A DNA stretch of 64,000 nucleotides from Coriaria nepalensis (lineage: Eukaryota > Streptophyta > Magnoliopsida > Cucurbitales > Coriariaceae): NCBI GenBank assembly GCA_027186245.1, contig CP114492.1:2363501-2427500 (forward strand). The letters are read 5' to 3'. Made by a program: the position numbers and the translations under genes. Below are positions 39,801 through 50,286 of this stretch, piece after piece; within the stretch, counting starts at the first letter, position 1; every line of letters begins with the position of its first letter. The notes under the pieces are model-generated. The model was not told where the DNA came from. It worked only from the letters and a program-made list of their open reading frames with translations, and made no database searches.

Positions 39801-40880
39801 ATCATAATCAGACAAATGTTTAGGTGGTTTTCTGTTTCTTTACGGGTATCTAGGAAAAATGTCAGGTGTAAACAAGAAGTGATCTGGAGATGATATAGGT
39901 GTAGATGTAACTAAATCTTTAGTTGAGCATGTTATTGGACATCTGTAAGAAGCGGAGAGTTGATGACTGGACTTGGAATGGAGGATAATTTAATAGGGTA
40001 GTAAAATGGTGAAAGGTCAAGGGTTGGTTCACATTCAGGATAGAAAGAAGGTGGAGTGGATACAACAAGAACATGTTTGCAAGAAAAAATATCTTCATAG
40101 AACTTAGAAACAAAAGTATCATTAGTAGATAAATCTAAGAGTTTATCAATTAAATTACCGTCATAATTAGATAAATGTTTAGGTGGGTTTCTGTTTCTTT
40201 ATGGGTATATGAGAAAAGGGTCAGGTGTGAGTGAGAAGTGATCTGGAGATGATATAGGTGTAGATGGAACTAAATCTATAGTTGAGTATGTTGATGGACA
40301 TCTATAATAAGATGAGAGTTGATGGTTGGACTTGGAATGGTGGATAATTTAATAGGGTAGTAAAATGGTGAAAGGTCAAGAGCTGGTTCACATTCAGGAT
40401 AAAACGAAGGTGGAGTGCGTGCAACAAGAACATGTTTGCAAGAAAAAATATCTTCATAGAACTTAATATCTCTAGAAATAAAAATATCATTAGTAGATAA
40501 ATCTAAGAGTTTATCAATTAAATTACAATCATAATCAAACAAATGTTTAGGTGGTTTTCTGTTTCTTTATGGGTATCTGGGAAAAGGGTTAGGTGTGAGC
40601 GAGAAGTGATATGGGGATGATGTAGGTGTAGATGGAACTAAATCTATAGTTGAATATGTTGATGGACATCTGTAATAAGAGGAGAGTTGCTGGCTGGACT
40701 TGGAATTGAGGATAATTTAATAGGATAGTAAAATGGTGAAAGGTCAAGGGTTGGTTCATATTCAGGATAAAAAGAAGATGGAGTGCGTGCAACAAGAACA
40801 TGTTTGCAAGAAAAAATATTTTCATAGAACTTAATATCTCTAGAAACAAAAATATTATTAATAGATAAATCTAAGAGTTT
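36880..40880 (-). repeat. Tandem array of about eleven 367-bp units inside the copia pol region
   Basis: The marker TTTAGGTGG (or a close variant) occurs at 36,891, 37,259, 37,627, 37,994, 38,361, 38,728, 39,095, 39,452, 39,819, 40,178 and 40,546. Spacing is 367-368 bp except two shorter units (357 and 359). Each unit encodes the same stretch on the minus strand: LLDLSTNDIFVSRDIKFYED, then PECEP and SPFYYP, then SDYDCNLIDK. This is the end of integrase plus the linker to RT. The array ends near 40,880, where unique upstream sequence (RVRRCVFTGYPHGVKGYKLL) begins. Since 367 is not a multiple of three, the frame shifts between units. The repeated frames are therefore not separate genes. Confidence 0.93.
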
Positions 40881-41870
40881 ATAGCCCTTAACACCATGTG
40901 GATACCCCGTAAAAACACATCTTCTAACCCTAGAATCAAACTTTCTTCTACCATGAGTCAAAGTAGAGGCAAAACATAAACTTCCAAATGCTATTAAAGA
41001 ATGATAATCAGGCTGTTTATTGACAATATTTCATATGGTGATTTATTAAGTAAGATAGGAGTAGGAGTTCTAAGAAATATGGCACTTTGTACAAACTCTT
41101 TCCAGTATAACAATGATAGTGTAGATTGAAACTGTAAGGCTCTTGCAACATTTATATTATGTTGGTGTTTTCTTTTCACTATGTTGTTTTGCTGCGGTGT
41201 GGCAACACAAGTGCGTTGATATGCAAGATGTTTTTTTCTGAATAAAACTCTTTCAAGAGAAATTCATTCCCATTATCACTTCTTAGGATTTTAATAGAAA
41301 CACCAAATTGGTTCTGAACATATGAATACAAAGCAAGGATGTTATGTTTAACCTCTAACTTATTTTTAAGCATAAAACCTTAGTATTTCTGGAGTGATCC
41401 TCAACAATTGTCAAAAAATATCTATATCCTTCATGACTATCAACACTATTAGGGCCCCATATGTCACAATGTATTTATTCAAACAGGGTTTTATATCTAG
41501 AAGGATTATTTGGAAATGGTGTCTTGTGGAGTTTTGCATGGGCACACATGTCACAGAAAGAAGACATATTTTGAAAAAGGAATTTTCATTAATTGAAGTC
41601 TAGGAACAGAAGCATGTCCCAACATTAGATGCCATAAATCAACAGACTCAACTTTAGACATGTTCACAGAAGGTTTATTTTGAATAGGAAATTGCAAAAC
41701 TGAAGCCAAAGTAACAGGTTCATCCCTTATCATGAGATAATAAAGACCATTCTTAACTTCACCCCTCCCAATCGTCCTCCAATCCATAGGGTCCTGAATA
41801 AGACAAATAGAGGGTGAGAAGACTAAGCAACATTTCAATGCATTAGTGAGTTTTCGAACTGAGATCAAAT
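40881..41870 (-). pseudogene. copia pre-integrase and integrase, broken
   Basis: Minus-strand pieces in order: the pre-integrase zinc-binding region (LWHLMLGHASVPRLQ) near 41,620; the integrase core at 41,179-41,373 (FGVSIKILRSDNGNEFLLKE); the continuation at 40,994-41,179 (NINVARALQFQSTLSLLYWK); and the end of the domain at 40,880-40,960 (RKFDSRVRRCVFTGYPHG). Frames differ between pieces. Confidence 0.85.
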
Positions 41871-41899
41871 TGAATGAAAAGAATGGAACACAGAGAACA

Positions 41900-43290
41900 T
41901 CATATAAAATCTATTTATCTGAAAGCTGTATGGTTCCATCTGTCCATTAGGTAATTGGACTGAAAAATTAGCAACGGAAGGTGACTGAGTGAAGAGGGAT
42001 AAGGGACAAACTATGTGATCAGTTGCACCAGTGTCAATAGTTCATGGATTTTCATTTTTGACAACAGAATTAATCTGATAAAATGAAGGGATATGATAAC
42101 CTGAGTGTTCTGGGACTTTTTGGATCATGTTGACTTGTGGAGTGGCGTTTGAATTCCCTTTAAGAAGAGCTAACATCTGATGATATTCTTCCTTTGAAAA
42201 ATTGAATTGATCTTTCTGTGTATCCTCCTTATTAGCCATAGTAAAGACTTGATTAGAAAACCCAGGTTTTGAAGTTGATCCAGATAACTTATAGCATTTG
42301 AATTTGACATGTCCAGTCATTTTGCAATGTTCACAGGTAGGTGGTTCAAAAGCTTCTGCCTTAAAACAGTTCTCTATGGTATGTCATGTGATTTTTCAGT
42401 AAGAATAGTATGTCTTCTGCTTCTTAACATAGTCTCCACTTTTTCTTAGATAGACAGAGTTGCTTGTATTGTTGTTATGAAATTTTCTGGCTGCCATAGC
42501 TGCATGTTATGGGTTGATTGTCTCAACAGATGTTACGGTATGAGTCTTTTCTTGTTTTTGGATTAGGCCATAGGCTTGATTAACTTTAGGCAGACGACTT
42601 TGCAATAAGATCTGGTCACGAGAGGCTGAGTAAGAATCCTGCAACCCAATAAGAAACTTGATGACACATTCTCTTTGATATCACTCAACAAGTATTTGTA
42701 ACTGTCCACATGTGCATTCAGGAATTGGCTCAAAATCTACCAATTAATCATAGAGACTCTTAAGTTTAGCATAGTAAATCATGACTTAATCTGTGCCTTG
42801 CTTAAGTTCTGCAATCTGATTTTTGATTAAATACACTTTCTCACCAATTTGTTCTTCAAAAGTTTCTTGCAATTCATTCCATAATTCTTTAGCATTTCCT
42901 GTATATGAAACAGTATTTCTGATTTCTATACAAACAGAATTCAAAGTCCACGAGACAACTAAGTCATTACATGTTTCCAAGTTTCCATAAGGATTTCATC
43001 TGTGATGTTAGAATCAGTTAGATGAGTGTTAGGGTTTTGGAAGTTTTCCAGTAATAAACATAATTTTATTTTTGGCACGTAGAGCTCTTTTCATGGCTCT
43101 TGACCATATTTCATAGTTATCTTTGGTCAAGAGCTCAGACACAAGTGCAGTTTGAGGATTATCCTCATGGTCTTTTCTATATGGATTTCCAAGTTTTGAG
43201 AGATTGGTGAAGAAATCATATTCATCAGTAATAGATTTGTGACCTTCTGATTTTTCCACACTTTTCATTGCTTTTGATTCTTTTGTCATC
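41900..43290 (-). pseudogene. copia gag and protease, broken
   Basis: Gag lies at 43,029-43,290 (LVSELLTKDNYEIWSRAM, FITGKLPKP) and 42,786-42,980 (AKELWNELQETFEEQIGEK). A CCHC zinc knuckle follows near 42,290-42,340 (CEHCKMTGHVKFKCYK). The protease active site DTGAT is near 42,020-42,035, preceded by a stop. The order gag, knuckle, protease is normal for copia. Confidence 0.82.
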
Positions 43291-43293
43291 TTA

Positions 43294-43307
43294 GAGCTCT
43301 GATACCA
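43294..43307 (-). promoter_or_regulatory. Primer binding site of the copia element
   Basis: TGGTATCAGAGCTC, complementary to the 3' end of initiator tRNA-Met, lies directly downstream of the 5' LTR on the minus strand. This fixes the inner LTR border. Confidence 0.88.
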
Positions 43308-43735
43308 TTTCACAAGGTATATAACCCAGAAATGAAGTTAAATGATCAGGTATAAAAAATGACGAAGAAGAGAGAGAAGAAAAGTAAAATTCTTTTTCTA
43401 TTATGTATTGTGTATCGTACATGAAAGGGGAAAGTATATAGACAGCTTGTGCCAATTACATATATATATCTGTTAAAAGAATAAAGGAGTAATCTAACTA
43501 ACTTTGTTGATGTGTATTAATGAAACGAGCATTTTCTTTCTTCAATTCAAATTGTTTCTTACCATTGTAGGTGAAGACTTTCTTTTCAAAGAAGAACGCA
43601 AGGGCAAAGAGGAATTCTTCTGTTCATCCGAATTCGTCAATGGGTCCAGAGAAGAAAGCAAGGGCAGAAAAGAATACAGACTCCTTTATTCATCCGAGCC
43701 CGTCAATGATAAATCCAAGGTTCTGTACTTCAATA
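43308..43735 (-). repeat. 5' LTR of the copia element (right copy)
   Basis: About 428 bp, homologous to 34,726-35,168. Shared landmarks include AACTAACTTTG, AATGAAACGAGCATTTTC and TTCTGTACTT near the outer end. Confidence 0.88.
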
Positions 43736-43939
43736 TATCTATCACTATTTGAAATTTTTAAGATCTCCGAATTAGAGAGATTAGCTTCCAATACCGATAT
43801 AAACCCAATATAAAATATATGGGAGGAAGCCAAAGAAGAAAGGGGTATAATAATCATCACAGAAACACCCTTAATCGATGGCCAAAAAGAAAGAGCTCAT
43901 GCTTACATTCTGTAACCAGTATGTAATGAGTTCTAAATA

Positions 43940-46900
43940 TTACCCAACAGTTGGAGATTGCTCTATGTTAAATACAGGCCCATCATTCAAGGGGAGAAGA
44001 CTCCAATAACAACCCTTACTATCAATCCAACAGCTATACCATCTGATTCTATGACTACCAACGGGAAAGCCGGAAACATCTAACAAACAACTTGAAAACC
44101 CTTGCCCTTTCCGGTTTAGCTCAAAACATACAATTTGATATACAGACCTTCCATGATCCCTATCAATGTCAGACTTATTTGTAATATGTTCAGTTACGTA
44201 CCAGAAAAGCTTCTTGTTCATCTCTACAATGTCCTCATTCTCCCAAGCTCGGTAGTCTTGATGGTTTTGTTCTTCTTCTTTACTTGTTTGCATGTCACTT
44301 GAAGATGATCTACAATAGAGAATGCAGTATAACTTGGTGAGCTGAACTGAGAGGTGTGTTGGGAGATGTCTTAGTTGAATACAGAGATTTAATGAGAGGT
44401 GGGAGCCGGGTAAGATAGAGATTTCGTCTTGCTTTTTTGTGTCTGCTTTGATGGAAAATAGTTCCGACATCATGCAAGGCCTGAAAATTTGAAGTTCACT
44501 TTGAGAATTAGAATGCAAGTTGAAAAGAAGAGGAAACAAAAAAAAGTAGTGCTGTATAATAAATAATGGAGAGACTACTAAGACTAGTGCAGGTTTTCTT
44601 AAGATCATTGACACGGCGTTTTGTGTCAACCAAGCAATTAGGTGGGTCCCTGTAAATTGAGAGGTTGCTGCAAAACCATGTTAGGAAATTATCTAAAGAC
44701 CCAAGAGAAAATTTGCACAAGCATACCTTACTTGAAAGAAGTACTTAGGAGATCTGAAAGGAATCTGCATCCACTTTGTAAGAATATTGGACAAAAAAAT
44801 TACAGCATCCTTGATTACCTGGAGAAATGTTTCCTCTTGTAATAGGTCTACCTTGCTTGGCAAGGAAACAATATTAGAAACAGCATAACTACAAAGAGCA
44901 AGTATAGAGCTTTCTTCTAGACCTGATTCGGAAAATATACGGTTCCTTAACTGAAAATGCAAACAGTTTTGTAGACCTCCACTAGCCTCTAAAAGCTTAG
45001 AGAAATTCTTACTCAATTCATGGTCCATGGTATCCAATCTGCCAACTAGATTCTGTACTAGCATTGCATTTAAACCACTCCCTGAATCATTTGTACTGGT
45101 CTTTGAAGTTGCAGATATCTGTGGTAAAAAAAGTGTGAAACCAGTACAAAATGCCAACAAGGAACATTTTAGAGCAAGTAGAGAAATTATCTGTGAACTT
45201 TTGGAGTCCATGCCAATGAAAGTTGCGATCATTAGATCAAATTCCTCAGCTATCCTCTTCAAGGACAATGATAATCTCGCAATATCTTGCAAGGATTTAA
45301 GGGCATTGTCAAACTCTACTTTATCACTATCATCGTCATGATTAGAGGAAATAGTTCCTAATACCCTGAGTATATCCCCTACAGTTCCTATAACTTTGGC
45401 TCTCAAAGAAAGAAACCATCTCTGGAAACAAAATACTTGATCTGATTTGACAGCACTCTCTAAAGTCTCAACTGAAGAGCGAAGACATTTATAGGCCTCA
45501 AAGAGCTCTTCTCTGAAGCTAGGCTCACAAATATTCTCAATAGTTGTTAGTTGGCTTCTTCGCTCTGACTCATTATCAGAAATCATGATAGGAATTTTCT
45601 CATTCTTTACCTGGTCAATTAAACTAGACCCATGTTCAGCCAAGAAAAGCAACTCGATTTTCTTCTCAGAAAGAGAAAACTGCATAATGGATTTCAACCA
45701 GCAATGGCAAGAATCAGAATGAACCTTCATTATTAACTTTGAAAAAATGAAGTTAGCCGTGAACCATGCTCCATGGCTTGATGCATAAGTCCCAGTTTTA
45801 TAAGCAGACCAGTAATGCTTCTCTCCTAACTCTTTCTCTGCAAATTGGAAGGAAATCTTTTCATGCTCAACCAGATACTTTTGAATATTTACACTTGAAT
45901 GTCTATCAAGATTGTGCACTTTCTTATCCTCGTTTTCCATGCAGCGCAAAATGAATTTGGAGCGCAATGACAAGGAGTACACTGAACATGTATGGAAACT
46001 GAATAAGTTGCTCCGACAGACAAAGTCAACCAGAAGCTTCACTTTGTCGAATACTCCAAAACTGAGATTATCAATGAAGGTTATTATCAATCTATATATG
46101 GTTGACAAAAGTGTTGAGACAATATTTTTACTCTTATCCTCTAGAAACTCCATCTTTGTTTGATTAATGTTTACAAGATATTGGATTAACAAACCTATTT
46201 TCTCCAATACCAAGATATCGAGGTCGGGATGTTCTTTAGTCACAAGGAGAAGGAGGTCTAGGAGGGCCTGAACTTCCTGAAAAACTTCCAAGTTGGTCTG
46301 ACAAGAGTCTAATAGCTGCTTTACCAGTAAAGTGGTTCGATCTATAATCAATGATGTTGACTCAGAAGGCAGGAAGGAGAGCTGACAACTACCAGAATCA
46401 ATTTCTGTTCTTCCCTGAAGTTGTACTGATATATTTACAAGTATACGGAGAGCCAAAAAGCTCTTTGACATAACTGGAGATCGAGATATATTCTTGATGA
46501 CAGTCAAAAGCTTTGAGAATTCAATGATCTCCAGGAAATGGGGTTGGACCAGCATATGTGAAAGAATCTGCAAATCACCTGATATGAGTACATGTACTAT
46601 TTATTCTATATAACATAATCACAAAATCATCTTTATGAATTCAGAAATGACCTTATTCAGAATCCGTAGAGCATCACATTCAGCAGCTGTCGGAAGCTTA
46701 TTGCCATCTAGTGCACTGACTAAGGCTCCAATGATAAATGTACAATTAGCGAACTGACATGCTCCTTGTATAGAAAGATAATGCAGACATCTTAATGCCA
46801 TTACTTGTATACGCAGAGGTCTTTCACAGCAGAGACATGAGCAAAGCAAGTTCACCTGCATAGAAGTGCCAACACTAGTAAAGGTTTTTTTCTCTCTTTT

Positions 46901-49230
46901 TTGGTTTTTTTTTTTTTTCTTTTGAGTAAACAAAATTAGTACGAAAGAATTGAAATCCTAATTAGATAACTTTAACTAGTAAACTAATCTGTAACCTATC
47001 AAATCTATCACAAAGGACTGGTTGGAAGAATATTAACCAGAATTGTAAGGAACTGTTATCCCCTAGGAACCGTTACACACCCACCACAACCAAAAAAAAA
47101 GAACGTGGAAAATAAAACAAAAAATGAAAAGAGTTTTCTTTGGAGGGGGGTGAAATCCAAAATCGACATCTATAGCCTATCTAATCAAATAGGTTTATGC
47201 TCATCTCGGAGCTGTAATAAGATAAATCAGGCATACAACTCCCGAAAGGACAACTGAGCAGTTAATGTTTTGAGGAGAGAGTGCAGATAGGCATATTACA
47301 CAAGTCAAAACATCCTAACTATATGAATACAAAATAGTCACGATGTGTTGGATACTTACCTGTTCTTCTGTAAGAAGTATTGATTTGGAAACGAGTCTTG
47401 AGAGTGAAACCATCATTGCAACCAAGAAGTCCTCATCCGAATTTTCAGAGATCAAATTTAGAGCTGCCTATAACATACTGATGGTTAGAATCACTTTACA
47501 GAAAACAAACTCCATTAATATAACTGGAGCACTGGATTGAACAAAGTTATTCTTGGATAAAAACCTTAGCTAAACAGGGAAATCTTATTATTGTCAGTGG
47601 TGAAGCAACTATAGGTTCAAACTTTCTATACGAATAATCTTAATTCTAAAGATCAAATAGGGCAGATGCATTCGGTTTACAGTTGGAACCTTCTTCCTTA
47701 AATCTCTCCAGCACCAATATGTGCGGTTTAATTTCAAGACAGGAATACATACTTTCAAAGTCCATAATCACTTCTTTGTCAAAAACAGTAACATGAAACA
47801 AAGTGAATCCATCGGTCATTGCTTCCCTTATGAAGTATTATGGCAAGATCACATCCTTCAGAAATAAATAAAAAAGGAACAAATGGGAGATGCATCTTTC
47901 TATAGACATAGGCAAGTTAAAATGAGCTATGTGTCCAAGCGCCTTCCTTAAGTTATAATCAGGTATATGTTTAGATTCAAAAGAAAAAGAAGAACCTTGT
48001 GAGCTGTCTTGGCAACTGAATATGAGCACCCCAATTTGGCGAAAACGTGAGCTCCAGCCAACCTTACAGCTGAAGTTGCAGATGTGGTCAATAAATTAAC
48101 TAACATCTCTAAGACAACGCATGCAAAATCATCTGCCAGCTCAGAAAAACATGCTGCAGCAAAGAAAGAAGCTTTTACCTGTGAAACCAAAGTCAAAAAG
48201 GTTAATAGAGAAAATCCAATCAATGTGACATCGAATAATCAGTTAATTAGATGATAAGGACAAAGCCAAAGCCAATATATTACAAGATTATTATTAATAT
48301 ATCATAAGTTACATTAAAAGGAATTAACATCACCTCTAAAAGATTAGTAGAGACCAGACAAGAAAGAATCAGGTATCGTATCTGAGCACTGTCTTTAGCA
48401 AAATCAGCCCAACAACCAAAGAGAACCAAAGCTAATGCTCTAGACTCGGCATCTCCAGAATCGAAAACAACCTTTACCCTACTGAGCAATTCTATGCTGT
48501 TCTCCACCCTTGCCTTTGGCATAATCCCTTTGTATTTTTTACTCCTCATCTTTTCGCGAACCCGTAACTCTGATTTGAAAACCCTGACGATAGCAATCTT
48601 TGTATGATTGTCACCCAACATAAAAGCATCAGCTAGCCGGAGAAGAATGGTGTTGGCAAAGAGCCTGTCTTCACCTAAAACTAAGCCAAACATGTTATAC
48701 ACTGCTAATGTCGGCTCAGGTTCTCTGTTCCATTGTTCAAATCTAGATCCAAATTGTAATATAGCTTCCACAGCTCGACCTGTAAAAAGATTAATCCTCA
48801 GAACACTGTTCTAAGTGCTGTGTGATGATAGTGTTGAAGTGGAATATGATATTCTTATTAACTAGGTTCAATCTACAGTTTGAATCTAATTTTCCAAAAC
48901 AGTTGACAAAGAGCCTACTGTTACAATTGAAAGAGTTCTATTCTAAAGCAACCTCTTTCAACCTAATGTGAACTATACAAGCTGAGTCTTCTTCCTGTTT
49001 TTAAAATCGAAATAGAAGAAGATGGAGAAGAGATGGAAATCACTTTGAAAAAGATTTTCGAGTTTTCCGTACAAACAGCACTAATCAACTTCCTCTTATG
49101 AACATATTTTTCATTGATAACGTGAGATAGTAACAGAGAGAGTGAGTTTCTGACCAGGTTTCTTGGAACGTAGAGCCTTCTCAAGCTCAATACTCCATTC
49201 CATCGCACAAGCTGCTGCATTCTTCTCCAT
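43940..49230 (-). CDS. Integrator complex subunit 7 (INTS7) homolog
   Basis: Large ARM/HEAT-type nuclear protein of about 1,132 residues. Integrator processes snRNA 3' ends and attenuates RNA polymerase II. Seven exons on the minus strand: 49230-49155, 48779-48334, 48178-47996, 47467-47360, 46855-46652, 46567-44727, 44480-43940. GT-AG introns join in phase. The N-terminus MEKNAAACAMEWSIELEKAL followed by RAVEAILQFGSRFEQW and NTILLRLADAFMLGDNHTK fits INTS7 (TILLRLADAF corresponds to the metazoan INTS7 repeat start). Exon 6 alone supplies 613 codons of helical repeats. The last exon gives RPCMMSELFSIKAD and ends in a Trp/Cys-rich block (GSHRIRWYSCWIDSKGCYWS). Length agrees with the plant family, as I recall it. 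No stop or frameshift was seen. The last-intron call (44726-44481) has an alternative acceptor at 44,650 that would truncate the protein. Confidence 0.88.
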
Positions 49231-50286
49231 GGTCGTTTCTTCAACTCTGAGCCAGAAATCTCAGTTTACATTACCTATTCGATGGAGTTCAGAAAGCAGT
49301 TGAAGAAGGAAGATGACTAGAAAAACACTCCGATTTCACTCCAGCCATCGATTTCTGTTAGTTAGCGCGGTGCCGATTGAGAAAGGAGCTTTCTTCGCCA
49401 GAGCTCGCCCTCTCTCTCTCTCATAGTTATGAGAGCGAAAGAAGTTGGGCCTTGATTTGGGAGCGTTTCGAGGCCCATTTCGAAAGCCCAGCCTATTTGG
49501 GTTATTTTGATCTTAAATTTATTTTTCTTACTCTTTTATTTTAAATTAAATTATTATTTTCTTCCCTGATTTTTCACGATTTATTCATTCACGTCTCTAA
49601 ATTTAAATAATTTAATTTCGACTTTATAGTTTTCAAAACATACCATTTTCATTCTTCAAGTAAAAATAATTATAATTTATAAAATAAATTCTAAAGTTTT
49701 ATTAATACTAAAATTAACCCATAATGCATCAAAAATATCAATAAAATTATTAAAATATGATTATTGAGTGGTTTTTATTTAGATTTAATGTCATAAGGAA
49801 TAAAAAATGATGGATGTACATATAAAATTTAATTAAAATATGTGCAATCTCCAACTTGATATGAAGTGGAATTCATGGAATTGAAGTCGAATGCCGTAAA
49901 ATAATATCAAAATTATGTTCTCTAGATTCTTCTATTAAAAAAAAAAAGTGATCATAAATATGAAGCATGAGTCCTATCGCTTCGTGGCATATTTTTATTG
50001 GTCGATACTTTACTGTTTATGGAGTTTGACACACAGACAGACAGAGAATATTTTACAGCGACTCGACTCGAAACATCGAGTCTTTTTATTAATAGTGAAA
50101 TGTCAAATATACCCTTACGTTTACCTGAATTTTGTTTTCTACCTGTGATATGGAAGAAAATGGGCAAAATAGTAACTCCGTATAGCCTAGAAGCTTCTCG
50201 GAATCAATTGAAGGGTATAAATGAAGGTGTCTTACGTCGTGTAAATCGTATACTTTGTAACAGAATTTCATCTTGTGAATTTAGAA
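49231..50286. promoter_or_regulatory. Shared divergent promoter region of INTS7 and BI-1
   Basis: About 1.06 kb separates the two start codons, which point away from each other. A CT-rich stretch (about 49,405-49,423) lies near the INTS7 side, and the middle is AT-rich. No TATA box stands out on either side. Confidence 0.5.

Larger units (their letters stand above)
34726..43735 (-). mobile_element. Ty1/copia LTR retrotransposon with internal tandem array
   Basis: Nine-kilobase element on the minus strand with two related LTRs, a primer binding site, a polypurine tract and gag-pol remains in copia order (gag, protease, integrase, RT, RNase H). The 5-bp sequence TATCT directly flanks both ends (34,721-34,725 and 43,736-43,740), supporting these borders as a target-site duplication. 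Coding frames are broken by stops and shifts, and the LTRs differ at many positions and small indels, so the insertion is not recent. About 4 kb of its length is a tandem array derived from the integrase/RT linker. Its right end is about 205 bp downstream of the INTS7 stop codon. Confidence 0.93.

Noticed and set aside
36991..40849. About a dozen repeated 60-110 residue open frames on the minus strand
   Set aside because: They are frames of the same repeated copia pol segment; stops and frame changes between units rule out separate genes.
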